From NCBI GenBank assembly GCA_002368155.1, contig AP018180.1:1364001-1428000 (forward strand): a stretch of 64,000 bases of DNA, written 5' to 3'. Under the pieces are notes generated by a model. The model was not told where the DNA came from, made no database searches, and worked only from the letters and a program-made list of their open reading frames with translations. The position numbers were made by a program, and so were the translations under genes. The stretch's first letter is position 1; every line of letters begins with the position of its first letter. This DNA comes from Nostoc carneum NIES-2107 (GTDB taxonomy: Bacteria > Cyanobacteriota > Cyanobacteriia > Cyanobacteriales > Nostocaceae). This document shows, in pieces, positions 1 to 9,862 of the stretch.

Positions 1-595
1 AAAAAATCAAAAAATGGCAATTGGCTGTACTGTTTCTTAAGTTTGAAAATGTGAATTAATATAGATTTCATCTTTTATCTCCGAAGATTACAAGTAATAG
101 TAATTCGTAGTTCGTAGTTAATTTGGATTTAGCAGGAATTATTGGTACACTTTGATTTTTGGGAAAAGGCAGAAGAAAAATTTTTCTCCTGCCTAATTCT
201 GTAGTTAGGAAGCATGTTTTAACGCTAAGTACCGGAGCAATACTACTCGGTTAAGAGCTTTGAATTCAAAGTTCAAAGTTGGTTTTTGGGAAAAGGTTAA
301 AGGTTTTTTCTTTCCCTTTTCCCATTCCCCTTTTTTCCCTGCACCGACAAGTATTTAGTACCTGTCAATTCAGATAAAACTATATGCATCTTGGGGCTAA
401 AAAAGAGTTGTGGTGACTAATATCATCACAATCACTTATTTCAGCTTATTTGTATTTTCTCTAATAAACTCATTCCATAGTTGAGTCTAAATCAGGGATA
501 TTTTCAGCATATTGAAATTGCTAGATTCAGTGTGATTGAGTGAAACTCAGTTAAATTCAGGTAAATTCAGATGTAGGATGCTTTACTAACGCATC
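1..595. other. Non-coding flank with short repeats
   Basis: No convincing gene is seen in these 595 bases on either strand. The stretch holds two copies of a TTTTTGGGAAAAGG-like motif (about 158-167 and 273-288), a short repeat of the TAGTTCGTAGTT type near 100-120, and from about 475 to 575 a block (CATAGTTGAGTC followed by TCAGTTAAATTCAGGTAAA) that is related to the leader region upstream of the lanA-like gene near 4380-4475. It lies downstream of lanM, which is read leftward. Confidence 0.6.
475..575. repeat. Repeat block related to the lanA leader region (copy 1)
   Basis: The block starts with CATAGTTGAGTCTAAATC and continues to a short tandem series of TTAAATTCAGG-like decamers. A related series is found at 4380-4475 in the same orientation. 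The two copies therefore bracket the lanM/lanA pair. Similarity is partial (strong in the first about 18 bases and in the decamer series, weak between). It could be an ordinary cyanobacterial short tandem repeat family or a trace of a duplicated leader. Confidence 0.5.
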
Positions 596-3500
596 CTACT
601 TTGGCGGTTCTAAAACTAGAACTGAAGGAACTTGATCAGGCGCGGCTAAACGTAGCAATCCATAACCAATACCTGCCAATCCAGTCATTAAACCTGGAGT
701 TTCCACGCCGGAAGGAACGCCGCAAAGCCAACCATGTTGATTAATGCTTTCGAGAATAATTGCCGCAAAGCGATTAACTTGAGGTTGCCATTGGGGATGA
801 TTGAGAGTGAGGCTAGCTTGCAAAAGCAATTCCAAGTTACCTAAATCACCGTGACAAAGTGAGTGATTCTGCCCAAATCCCTCAGCTACAGTTGTTTTCA
901 AAGCTGTGTTGATTTCCGATCTAATTTTCGCGTCATCAAGGTAAGGCAGACTACGTAGACGCGCTAAACCAATTCCTGTAGCACCGTGACACCAAGCACA
1001 CATACAACTAAGCTGATTGTCTTTGTCTGCTAAGACTGTATTGCTGAAATTGCGTATATCTAACCAATTTCCTACTTTTGGCAGAAAAAGACTGTCCTCG
1101 TATTCCAAAGCAGCTTTAGCTGCATTACTAAAACGCTGTTCTCCTGTGATTGATGCCAACTCCAATAGCGCCAAAGCTATCCCAGCTACACCATGAGAAA
1201 AACCTGTGAGTGGTTTTTCTGCAAACATCTGATTTTTCCATCTCCAACCAATGCCACGAGGCATTTTTTCGGCACAAGCAAGTAACCGATTGCCACATTG
1301 GATGGCGACAGCCAGGGTATTATCGTTTGGTTGACGGCGATATAGTCCTAACAAGCTGACAATACATCCAGCTGCACCGCTAATAATATCAAATTCCTCA
1401 TCTTGCTCAATGAGATTGGGGAGATGGTTAACTATCTTTTGGGTTTCAGTTAACAGTTCTGGTTGATCCCACAACACACCCAAATGAGTGAAAGTATAAA
1501 TTATGCCTCCCCATCCCCCAAAAGCACCAATAGATTTGATATCTGAGCGAAACTTTTCCGCTAGGTAGCGCATTGTTCTCAGCGCTGCTTGGGCGAGATT
1601 TGTATAACGTTGCTCGCCTGTGACAGCACCTAGATGAGCTAAGAATAAAATTATTCCTGGTAAACCATCGTATAAATCTAATCTTAAAGATACTAGCGAC
1701 CATTGACGCTCGTCTTTGAATGTCAAACCAATCCAGGAAGCATCTTTTTCGCCACGTATTGCTAAAAAATCTAAGCGATCGCCAATTTCACAAGCCGCCG
1801 CTAAGATTTGATCGCGGTTAACTGTTGTCTGTGGTTCTGCGATCGCGTAGCTGGGAAAAGCAGTGTCAGATAATCCTAGATGCACTGTTGCTAAAGAAGC
1901 ACGGATAAACCATTGCTGTTGTGCCATATCCCAATCGCTGAATTTTTCCAAGCGACGGTACACCGTATCAATGCTGGTTTCTTCTAGAAAATCAGGGATA
2001 CATTGCCCAGAACTACCCCAAATATGCCGCGAGTTGGGACGCGTTACAAATAGAGGAATATCACCCCGCAACAAGTCTTCTCTCTCTAAAGGTAGCACTT
2101 GCTTTAATGAAGGTTCATGCTGTGCCTGAAGCCAAAGTAAATCAAAATGGCGATCGCGTTCTAAGGCATCTTGCAAGCGATCAGGATGAAAGCTTTCATC
2201 TAACAACAAACTATAGTTGCGGGTGAGATTGAGGATAACTCTAATTTCATCCTCCGCAAAAGCTGCGATCGGGCCTGATTTTGCCAGTAAATCTGCTCGA
2301 TATTTAACGAGTAACTGATAAATATTGGTAAATCCAGTGAGAATTTCTGCTGTATAGTCGAGTAAATTGACATTAGCGCCATTCAAAGTTGGTAAATTCC
2401 CATCTGCTGGCATTTCCAGCCGCTTATGTGTTAGCCGCATCTCATCAGTTCCCGTACCTTCCCAATAAGGCAGTTGATGCGGCGTAAGTTGCCCTTGTTT
2501 TGAGCCTAAACCACTCAAATCGATGCCTTCAGCCTGATTGTTACCCCAAACACGCTGCGGTAGTAAACCTATACCTAAAACTGAGTCAGCCATTTTATCG
2601 CTAACCACAACATTGGCTTGGGAATCATTCGTTTTACCTATTTTGGGATGGAACAAAGCTTCTAAGTCAACCAAAATTGGATGTTCGCCAGCAGCAATTA
2701 AGTTTTCTGAATGAAAATCAGTCGCTTGCAAGGCATAAAGTAAGGCTAGGTAGCCTCCTTGACGCTGATAAAAACGCTGAATTTCTGCTTCTGTTTGACA
2801 TGTTTGGGGTTTGACAAACTCAACCCAACCATAATCACCACCATCTATAAGTTTTAAAATCCCAAAAGGTGGATGATTACCACGGGCATTCAGCCACATG
2901 AGAAGTTCTTGAAAATGCACATCTACTGCCAAGGATCTTGGCTTATAGACTAATTGTAAGCCGGAACTAAATTTAGCAATTAAAACAGAACGCCCACTTT
3001 TATGACTATCCCCAGCACCGCCTTGTAAATCTATTAGTAAACCAGGTTCATCTTCAGGACTAAATGTAGCTTGAATTTTCTGCCAATCTGCACATAAATG
3101 TTGCAGAAATTCCAAACTAAATGTTAGCCAATGATTGATACAAATAGTAATTTGGCGAGCCAATACCGGATATTCTTGCAAAATAGCAAGGGCAATATCT
3201 CGCTGGCGTAAACGCTCTCCAAAACTGTGAAATCGCTCTTGCGGTGTATCACCTGTAAGTAATCCTAGCAGTCGAGCTACATTTAATTCTAAAACTAGGG
3301 TGCGGTTTAAAATTTGACGTAACTGTATAATCAAATTTGTCAAAAGTATTTCTGTAACTGTTTCCTGTTCAAAGGGAAGTTCTGAATACTCTTGACTAAG
3401 ATTCTGGATACCTGCATCTAAATGATTTAAAGCTTGACAAATTAGCGGTTCAACTAAATATATAAATGAATTAGTTTCTACATTTTGTGTTGCATCTTGC

Positions 3501-3859
3501 AGATGAAATGGCTCAAAATCAGCAGTAGCAGAAAATGCCTCGGCAATTTGTTTTAACCAGTTCGGATTTTCAGTAAAACGTTGCTGCACTGCTGCAATGG
3601 GTTCACCCAGCAGGGATAAAAATTGTTCTTCATCTATCCCATCCATTGCCAAACGTTCGGCAAAAAAAGATTTTTTCAAAAAAGGCTCTTGATTGCGCCA
3701 GCGTTGCATCCGATTTTGAGCTAGATGCAGATTTACCTGCTGATTTTGAATTTGATTTTCTCCAACAAAGAGCGATGCAATCCTTTCCTTTAAATCCATC
3801 GCACTATACCAAGCAGCTGCTTGAAAGTATTCTTGATTCACCTTAACTGACTCCTGCAT
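596..3859 (-). CDS. lanM: Class II lanthipeptide synthetase LanM
   Basis: This 1087-aa protein should dehydrate Ser/Thr and form lanthionine rings in a precursor peptide in the cytoplasm. The first about 600 residues match the LanM dehydratase (DUF4135) layout, with LVYKPRSL and a kinase-like DFHSENLI segment followed by VDLEALFHPK. The C-terminal part (about 720-1070) is a LanC-like cyclase with the expected zinc ligands: Cys957 in WCHGATG and Cys1002-His1003 in LCHGDLGN. Length is normal for LanM (900-1100 aa). The gene sits 202 nt downstream of the lanA-like precursor on the same strand, so the two probably form one transcription unit with a hairpin between them. No LanT transporter/protease is present in the window. 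Start chosen at the first ATG; an internal ATG 20 codons later (MDLKERI) is possible. Confidence 0.93.
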   Translation of the reverse strand: MQESVKVNQEYFQAAAWYSAMDLKERIASLFVGENQIQNQQVNLHLAQNRMQRWRNQEPFLKKSFFAERLAMDGIDEEQFLSLLGEPIAAVQQRFTENPNWLKQIAEAFSATADFEPFHLQDATQNVETNSFIYLVEPLICQALNHLDAGIQNLSQEYSELPFEQETVTEILLTNLIIQLRQILNRTLVLELNVARLLGLLTGDTPQERFHSFGERLRQRDIALAILQEYPVLARQITICINHWLTFSLEFLQHLCADWQKIQATFSPEDEPGLLIDLQGGAGDSHKSGRSVLIAKFSSGLQLVYKPRSLAVDVHFQELLMWLNARGNHPPFGILKLIDGGDYGWVEFVKPQTCQTEAEIQRFYQRQGGYLALLYALQATDFHSENLIAAGEHPILVDLEALFHPKIGKTNDSQANVVVSDKMADSVLGIGLLPQRVWGNNQAEGIDLSGLGSKQGQLTPHQLPYWEGTGTDEMRLTHKRLEMPADGNLPTLNGANVNLLDYTAEILTGFTNIYQLLVKYRADLLAKSGPIAAFAEDEIRVILNLTRNYSLLLDESFHPDRLQDALERDRHFDLLWLQAQHEPSLKQVLPLEREDLLRGDIPLFVTRPNSRHIWGSSGQCIPDFLEETSIDTVYRRLEKFSDWDMAQQQWFIRASLATVHLGLSDTAFPSYAIAEPQTTVNRDQILAAACEIGDRLDFLAIRGEKDASWIGLTFKDERQWSLVSLRLDLYDGLPGIILFLAHLGAVTGEQRYTNLAQAALRTMRYLAEKFRSDIKSIGAFGGWGGIIYTFTHLGVLWDQPELLTETQKIVNHLPNLIEQDEEFDIISGAAGCIVSLLGLYRRQPNDNTLAVAIQCGNRLLACAEKMPRGIGWRWKNQMFAEKPLTGFSHGVAGIALALLELASITGEQRFSNAAKAALEYEDSLFLPKVGNWLDIRNFSNTVLADKDNQLSCMCAWCHGATGIGLARLRSLPYLDDAKIRSEINTALKTTVAEGFGQNHSLCHGDLGNLELLLQASLTLNHPQWQPQVNRFAAIILESINQHGWLCGVPSGVETPGLMTGLAGIGYGLLRLAAPDQVPSVLVLEPPK

Positions 3860-3899
3860 AGTGAGAGAGAAAGTTTTAAATCTCTACAAATAAAAGGAG

Positions 3900-3924
3900 A
3901 AGAGAAGTAATAATAACTTCTCTT
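3900..3924 (-). terminator. Intergenic hairpin between lanA and lanM
   Basis: A perfect 9-bp inverted repeat AAGAGAAGT / ACTTCTCTT with a 7-base loop lies between the precursor gene and lanM. On the transcribed strand it is followed by CTCCTTTTATTT, a weak U-rich tract. This layout fits a partial terminator or an RNA-processing hairpin that would allow more precursor than synthetase mRNA. Inference from structure only. Confidence 0.4.
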
Positions 3925-4061
3925 AACTTCCTGTGGTATATGCACCGAATCCTGTAAATATTAATAATTTTATTTTTAAAAGATTCGGTTAAGGTTTATA
4001 TTCCCAGGAAAAAACTTTTAACTATCCACTATTTAGATAAGTAAGTGGCTAGCATTAACTA

Positions 4062-4292
4062 TTATTTTGGAGCACTACATGGGTTACATTTCGAGCAGTT
4101 ACCACCTGTACCGCATCCTGTACCACCGCCACCACCGTCACCACCTCTACCGCCTGCAATAGTTTCTAGAACTTCATCTGATAACTCAGCAATACCTGCT
4201 GGATTTTCTGGTAGATTAGAGCGTTGTTCTTCACTCAGGCTTTCGCGATATTCTCTATCTTTCCAAGCGCGAATGATATCTTGTTGTGACAT
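4062..4292 (-). CDS. Lanthipeptide precursor with GG leader (LanA-like)
   Basis: A 76-aa peptide with a leader and a Cys-rich core. Residues 1-48 form an acidic leader of the class II type, with LSDEVLETIAGG just before the double-glycine cleavage site (Gly47-Gly48). The predicted core (49-76) begins with a glycine run and then holds Thr58, Thr62, Ser67 and Ser73 and four cysteines (60, 66, 69, 72), giving possible rings Thr58-Cys60, Thr62-Cys66 and Ser67-Cys69/72. The start is set at the ATG at 4292, because AAGGAG stands 7 nt upstream; the open frame extends upstream to 4415 but that part looks like leader RNA. It is directly upstream of lanM. The core does not match a lantibiotic that I recognise. 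A GG leader implies export by a peptidase-containing ABC transporter encoded elsewhere. Confidence 0.85.
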   Translation of the reverse strand: MSQQDIIRAWKDREYRESLSEEQRSNLPENPAGIAELSDEVLETIAGGRGGDGGGGGTGCGTGGNCSKCNPCSAPK

Positions 4293-4323
4293 AATTTTTC
4301 TCCTTGACAAAAGTTGTAATTGT

Positions 4324-4356
4324 TGAATCAGCAAGTTTGTTTTGCTTGCTGATTCA
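4324..4356 (-). promoter_or_regulatory. Perfect 12-bp hairpin in the lanA 5' leader
   Basis: TGAATCAGCAAG and CTTGCTGATTCA form a perfect 12-bp stem with a 9-base loop, about 32 nt upstream of the precursor start codon. It could be an operator palindrome or a leader-RNA hairpin controlling the precursor. No U-run follows in the transcribed direction that would make it a clear terminator. Confidence 0.45.
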
Positions 4357-4379
4357 TAGTATGTTCGATAATTTCGCTG

Positions 4380-4475
4380 CATAGTTGAGTCGAAATCGGT
4401 TCCGTTTTCAGGCAATTAAATTTAGTGAGTTCAGGTGAATTCAGGTAAACTCAGTTAAATTCAGTTAAATAGATA
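4380..4475. repeat. Repeat block related to copy at 475-575 (copy 2)
   Basis: The block begins with CATAGTTGAGTCGAAATC and runs into TTCAGGTGAA / CTCAGTTAAA decamers. It corresponds to the block at 475-575 and lies upstream of the precursor gene. The remaining spacer to 4814 has no gene; it contains only A/T-rich sequence and the start of the next gene's heptamer repeat. Confidence 0.5.
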
Positions 4476-4814
4476 ATTTCTAGTTTTTTGAGTTAAAATC
4501 TAATTAATAATAATGTAAAGTTAAGTACAAGTAGAAGATAAGCTGCATTTCTCATAAGCAGCAGATATAGCAGATGTAGTTTGGCTTAAGCGCAGCGCAA
4601 CCCAACATGGATTTTGAAAGCTTAGCCTAGATTTTGGTGTTGGGTTTTCTTATGTCAATCTAACCTAATTGGTGAGAAATTCAGGGTAAGAGTTGTGAAA
4701 TTATTCGTCGATAAAGGTCAGATTAAAGGAGTATTTACAAATGATTGAGGACTGCTAAATCCATATTGATCTAATGACAAAATACTTAATAGCCTTATCC
4801 ATAATCCATCACTA

Positions 4815-7142
4815 ATGACTAATGAAGAATCCCCAAGCTTTGCTCATCAACTAAGCTACAAATATCAAGCTGGAGGAAGCCTACCCCCTGACGCTCTTAC
4901 CTATATAGTTCGGGAAGCAGACTACGAACTGTACAATGCAATATTCGCTGGCGAATATTGCTATGTTCTTAATTCCCGACAAATGGGTAAATCTAGCTTG
5001 CGAATTAGAACAATGTGCAAACTCCAAACACAAAATATTCATTGTGTCGAAATTGAATTAAGCGGAATTGGTAGCCAACAAATTACAGCATCGCAATGGT
5101 ATGGTGGGATCATTCAAGAATTAATCAGTGGATTTGAGCTACAGGTAAATCGCCGGAATTGGTTGCGCGAAAGAGAAGATTTATCACCTGTACAACGATT
5201 GGGTGGGTTTATTGAAAATGTATTGTTGATGCAAATTCAGCAGAGAATTGTGATTTTTATTGATGAAATTGATAGCGTTTTGAGTTTGAACTTTCCTACA
5301 GATGAATTTTTTGCTTTGATTCGTCACTGCTACGATAAAAGAGCCAGCAACCCAGAATATCAAAGACTGACTTTTGCATTATTAGGTGTAGCCACACCAA
5401 CAGATTTAATTCAAGATGACAATGCAACTCCCTTTAATATTGGTCGAGCAATTGAATTAAAAGGGTTTCAACTGCACGAAAGTATGAGTTTAATGCAGGG
5501 TTTAGTAAACAAAGTTAGCAATCCTGAAGCGGTTTTGCAAGAAGTACTGTATTGGACTGGGGGACAACCATTTTTAACTCAAAAACTATGTTGGTTAATT
5601 TCTCAAGAATCGGGAGTGCAAACACCCCAGTCTATTAAGCATTTGGTGAGAAAACGCATCATTGAGAATTGGGAATCTCAGGACGAACCGGAGCATTTGC
5701 GGACAATTCGCGATCGCATTTTGCGAAATTCCCGTTCCAGTACATCCCTACTATTACTGTATAAAAAAATTTCAAGGCACGGAAAAATAGCTGCAAGTAA
5801 TGCTGATGTGTATTTAGAGCTACGGCTTTCTGGCTTAGTAAAATTACATCAGAGCAAATTAGTTGTCAAAAATAATATATATAAAACAGTTTTTGACTTA
5901 AATTGGTTAGAAAAACAGTTAAATAATCAAAATAATTACCAAAATTTACTACCATTTTGGAAAATCGCCGTTACCAGTTTGACTATCACCTGTATAATTA
6001 TTGGCATGAGAAGCCTAGGCTTTTTACAAACATGGGAACTGCAAGCTTACGATCAACTGATGCGATCGCGCCCTGATGAAGGTAGAGATCCACGGTTATT
6101 ATTAGTTACCATCACAGAAGCAGATGTTCAGTCCCAACCGATTGCAGAACGCAAAGCGGCATCTTTATCTGAACGTGCTTTTACACAATTACTCACAAAA
6201 CTAGAACAGTCAAAACCGCGAGCTATTGGTTTAGATATTTATCGAGAATCGCCTTTAGGAGCAGAATACAAAAATTTAGCTCAAAAAATTAAAGATAGTA
6301 ACAATCTCTTTATTATTTGTCGATATGGAAACCCAGGTATTAAACCACCTCCAGAAATATCAAAACATGCTCAAGGCTTTAATAATGTTGAACTAGATTT
6401 CGATGGTGTTCTCCGCCGACAAATATTAGCTGTAGATGCTGCATCTCCTTGTCAAAGCAAATATTCTTTTGCTTGGAAACTAGCAGTTAGTTACTTAGAA
6501 ACCAACGGTATTCAAACAGAATTTACGCCAGATAATTATTTAAAATTGGGAGAAATCAAATTTAAAACCTTAATCGCAAATTCAGGCGGTTACTACAATA
6601 TTAATGCTAGCGGTCATCAAATATTACTCAACTATCGCGCCTCCAAACAAATTGCTGAAGCAGTTACATTGCAACAAATTTTGAGTAATCAATTTAATCC
6701 TGAACTCGCGAAAAATCGCATTATTCTCATTGGCACTATTGACCCTAGTTTTAACGATCATAATTGGCGGACACCTTACAGTACTGGTTCTTTGCCCGTT
6801 GAAACTATGACAGGTGTAGAAATCCAAGCACATATGGTTAGCCATATTCTGAGTACAGTATTGGATCAGCGACCCTTAATTTGGACTTGGTCAAAACCAG
6901 TGGAAATGATGTGGATTTGGAGTTGGTCTTTAATCGGAGCTTTGCTAGCTTGGCGTTTGATTTCACTGCGTCTACTTTTATTAGGAAGTGGCGTAGCTTT
7001 AAGTGTTTTATATGCAATTTGTTGGGGGTTAATAACTTTCAATGGAGGTTGGATACCTTTATTTTCATCAGCTTTAGCTTTAGTGGCTGTGGAAATTAGT
7101 TTAGTTATTTATAGGTATAAAAGGTTGGAAACATATGAATAG
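4815..7142 (+). CDS. AAA-like ATPase fused to CHASE2 sensor domain
   Basis: A 775-aa membrane protein of a cyanobacterial family. Residues 1-370 match the AAA-like (PF14516 type) domain, with the P-loop-like NSRQMGKSSL near residues 54-63 and IVIFIDEIDSVL as Walker B. A membrane helix near 383-405 (VTSLTITCIIIGM) leads into a CHASE2 extracytoplasmic sensor domain (about 410-690), and the C-terminus has about three further helices (from WIWSWSLIGALLAW). Known role of CHASE2 is sensing an unknown extracellular signal; here the output would be the ATPase. It is 53 nt upstream of the TpsA gene on the same strand, which suggests an operon. The start codon ATGACTAATGAAG lies in an AATGACT heptamer repeat. 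Confidence 0.85.
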   Translation: MTNEESPSFAHQLSYKYQAGGSLPPDALTYIVREADYELYNAIFAGEYCYVLNSRQMGKSSLRIRTMCKLQTQNIHCVEIELSGIGSQQITASQWYGGIIQELISGFELQVNRRNWLREREDLSPVQRLGGFIENVLLMQIQQRIVIFIDEIDSVLSLNFPTDEFFALIRHCYDKRASNPEYQRLTFALLGVATPTDLIQDDNATPFNIGRAIELKGFQLHESMSLMQGLVNKVSNPEAVLQEVLYWTGGQPFLTQKLCWLISQESGVQTPQSIKHLVRKRIIENWESQDEPEHLRTIRDRILRNSRSSTSLLLLYKKISRHGKIAASNADVYLELRLSGLVKLHQSKLVVKNNIYKTVFDLNWLEKQLNNQNNYQNLLPFWKIAVTSLTITCIIIGMRSLGFLQTWELQAYDQLMRSRPDEGRDPRLLLVTITEADVQSQPIAERKAASLSERAFTQLLTKLEQSKPRAIGLDIYRESPLGAEYKNLAQKIKDSNNLFIICRYGNPGIKPPPEISKHAQGFNNVELDFDGVLRRQILAVDAASPCQSKYSFAWKLAVSYLETNGIQTEFTPDNYLKLGEIKFKTLIANSGGYYNINASGHQILLNYRASKQIAEAVTLQQILSNQFNPELAKNRIILIGTIDPSFNDHNWRTPYSTGSLPVETMTGVEIQAHMVSHILSTVLDQRPLIWTWSKPVEMMWIWSWSLIGALLAWRLISLRLLLLGSGVALSVLYAICWGLITFNGGWIPLFSSALALVAVEISLVIYRYKRLETYE

Positions 7143-7195
7143 AAGGGAAGACATGAAAAAACCTTGAGTCTCATTTAAGAATCAGAAGGGAAGTC

Positions 7196-9862
7196 ATGAA
7201 CATCTATAAAAACACTTTTTTAGTATGTAGATATAGTGCTGTTAATATAGCAACTTTAGCTAGGTTGTTGACATTTTTGGGAGGATTAGCGATGCTTAGT
7301 ATCGCACTTCCCCACACTAGCGCACTTGCTCAAATCACCCCCGATGAGACTTTGGGTGCGGAACGTTCAGTTATTACCCCCAATGTCAATATTAAAGGTG
7401 CTACGGCAGACCAAATTGAAGGTGGGGCAATTCGCGGCAGTAATCTGTTTCACAGTTTTAGCGAATTTAATATCCAAGATGGACAGCGAGTATATTTCGC
7501 AAATCCTGGGGGGATAAATAATATCTTGAGTCGAGTTACAGGTAACAACCCCTCGAATATTTTGGGAACCTTGGGTGTTAATGGTAGTGCCAATTTATTT
7601 TTAATCAATCCCAACGGCATAATTTTTGGGCAGAATGCACGCTTGGATCTTGGGGGTTCGTTTGTAGGGAGTACAGCGAATGCGATTAAGTTTGGTGATA
7701 GTACAAAGTTTAGTGCCACTGCATCCCAAACTAAACCCTTATTAACAATAACGGCTCCCATTGGCTTGCAATTTGCAGGTAATACAGGCAGTATTCAGGT
7801 GCAAGGGGATGGTCAAGGTCAAAGGTCAACGTCTGAACTTATTGATACTAATACTGCTTTGCGTGTGCAGCCAAATCAAACCTTAGCTTTGGTAGGCGGT
7901 AATCTAACCCTAGAAGGTGGAACTCTGAAGACAGGCGGGGGACGGATTGAATTAGGTAGTGTTGCTGGCTCCGGTATAGTTAGTTTAACCTCAATAGACT
8001 CTGGTTTTGCTCTCGGATATTCAGACGTACCAACTTTTGGAGACATTCAACTATCAGGTGGAGCGGTAGTAGATGCAAGTGGCGCTGGTGGTGGTGATAT
8101 CCAAGTCCAGGGAAGAAGGTTAACTTTACGGGATGGTTCTCAAATTGAAGCCAGTACTTTGGGAGCGGGAGCGGGAGGAACATTAAATGTCACCACTTCA
8201 GAATCCATAGAACTTATAGGAGCAACACCTGATGGTGAGTCTTTTAGCGCTTTGTTTACCAAAGTCTATCAGGGAGCCACAGGTGCCGGAGGAAATTTAA
8301 CTGTGAAAACGGAGCAGTTGAGCTTTCGAGATGGGCTGATATCGACTTCTGTCGAAGAAGGGGCGATCGGTAATGGGGGCAATTTAACTGTGGAAACAGG
8401 GCAGTTAATTGTTCGAGATGGCGGACAAATACAAGCTAATACTTTTGGTGAGGGGAATGCAGGGAACTTAACAGTTTCGGCTCGCGAGTTCGTGGAATTG
8501 CTTGGAAGGACAGCAGATGATCAATTTTCCAGTGCCTTACTAACTTCTTCCGAAGATGGCGCAACAGGTGACGGGGGCAATTTAACTGTGGAAACGGGAC
8601 GGTTAATCCTTCGAGATGGCTCACAGATAGGAGCTGGAACCTTAGGTAACGGAAATGGGGGAAGCTTGAAAGTTTTGGCTAGGGAATCTGTAGAACTGAT
8701 AGGAGACTTTAGTGGTTTATTTACTTCAGTCAATCCAAACGCGCTCGGTAATGGCGGCGATTTAACTGTGGAAACAGGGCGGTTAATCCTTCGCGATCGC
8801 GCACTAATATCATCTGCGACAAATGGTGAGGGGAATGCAGGTAACTTGAAAGTTTCGGCTCGTGAGTCGGTGGAACTGATGGGAGACTTTAGTGGTTTAT
8901 TGACTTCAGTCAATCCAGGAGCAACAGGTAATGGTGGCAATTTAACTGTGGAAACGAAGCAGTTAATTGTTCGAGATGGCGCACGCATATTAACTGGGAT
9001 GTTTGGTGAGGGGGAAGCAGGAAGTTTGACAGTCTCAGCTCGCTCCGTTGAGTTGGACAACCAAGCAAGCATCAACACCATAGCCACAACTGGGAATGGT
9101 GGCAATATTACACTGCAACTTCAGGATTTATTGTTGCTACGTCGTAACAGTCAAATCTCTGCAACGGCTGGAACTGCTCAACAAAATGGCAATGGTGGTA
9201 ACATCACCATCAATGCACCCAAAGGTTTTATAGTCGCAGCCCCAAACGAAAACAGCGACATCACCGCCAATGCTTTTCAAGGTAGTGGTGGCAAGGTGAA
9301 TATTAATGCTGCAGGTATTTTTGGAATACAACCCCGCAGTCGCCAAGAACTCGAAGGGTTGCTGCAAACAACTGACCCCACAAAACTAGACTCCAACCAG
9401 TTACCCACAAATGACATTACTGCTATTTCTCAAACTAACCCACTATTAAATGGTGAAATCAATCTCAACACACCTGATACTGACCCCAGCAAAGGGGTAG
9501 AAGAATTACCACTGAATATTGTCGATGTTTCTGGATTAATTAACCAGAATCTCTGCGTTGCAGCGCAAGGAAGCGAGTTTATTATGACTGGTAGAGGTGG
9601 TTTACCTCCTTCTCCATACGACACCATCAGCGCAAATACAGCTTGGGAAGATTGGTCAATATTACCGCAGACTTCAACTCAAGCAACAACAGCCAACTCA
9701 TCACCCCAACAACCAACAGCATCTACAAAAATTGTTGAAGCCCAAGGATTGGTAAAAGATGTAAATGGTAATGTGGTACTGACGGCTCAACCAGTCGCAG
9801 TGACACCTAAAGGGACTTGGTTACATCCCCAAGATTGTCAGATGCTAAGGGGGAACTCATGA
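7196..9862 (+). CDS. Filamentous haemagglutinin-type two-partner secretion exoprotein (TpsA)
   Basis: An 888-aa secreted beta-helical protein. The N-terminus (about 1-46) is a long signal peptide ending near LAQIT. The TPS secretion domain follows (about 47-250) with the hallmarks NPSNILGTLGVNG and NPNGIIFG. Residues 270-640 are repeats of about 65 residues of the type GNGGNLTVETGRLILRDG, as in a parallel beta-helix. The C-terminal part has two Cys in NLCVAAQ and HPQDCQ and a conserved TGRGGLPPSP segment. A TpsB outer-membrane transporter is expected but not in the window. Its stop codon overlaps the start of the CHAT gene (ATGA), so the two are translationally coupled. A paralogue is at 59328. 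Confidence 0.9.
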   Translation: MNIYKNTFLVCRYSAVNIATLARLLTFLGGLAMLSIALPHTSALAQITPDETLGAERSVITPNVNIKGATADQIEGGAIRGSNLFHSFSEFNIQDGQRVYFANPGGINNILSRVTGNNPSNILGTLGVNGSANLFLINPNGIIFGQNARLDLGGSFVGSTANAIKFGDSTKFSATASQTKPLLTITAPIGLQFAGNTGSIQVQGDGQGQRSTSELIDTNTALRVQPNQTLALVGGNLTLEGGTLKTGGGRIELGSVAGSGIVSLTSIDSGFALGYSDVPTFGDIQLSGGAVVDASGAGGGDIQVQGRRLTLRDGSQIEASTLGAGAGGTLNVTTSESIELIGATPDGESFSALFTKVYQGATGAGGNLTVKTEQLSFRDGLISTSVEEGAIGNGGNLTVETGQLIVRDGGQIQANTFGEGNAGNLTVSAREFVELLGRTADDQFSSALLTSSEDGATGDGGNLTVETGRLILRDGSQIGAGTLGNGNGGSLKVLARESVELIGDFSGLFTSVNPNALGNGGDLTVETGRLILRDRALISSATNGEGNAGNLKVSARESVELMGDFSGLLTSVNPGATGNGGNLTVETKQLIVRDGARILTGMFGEGEAGSLTVSARSVELDNQASINTIATTGNGGNITLQLQDLLLLRRNSQISATAGTAQQNGNGGNITINAPKGFIVAAPNENSDITANAFQGSGGKVNINAAGIFGIQPRSRQELEGLLQTTDPTKLDSNQLPTNDITAISQTNPLLNGEINLNTPDTDPSKGVEELPLNIVDVSGLINQNLCVAAQGSEFIMTGRGGLPPSPYDTISANTAWEDWSILPQTSTQATTANSSPQQPTASTKIVEAQGLVKDVNGNVVLTAQPVAVTPKGTWLHPQDCQMLRGNS

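Noticed and set aside
8521-9105. 194-codon minus-strand open frame opposite the TpsA gene
   Set aside because: It is the antisense of repetitive beta-helix coding; its residues are Pro/Ser-rich mirror-image repeats without domain or start signals.
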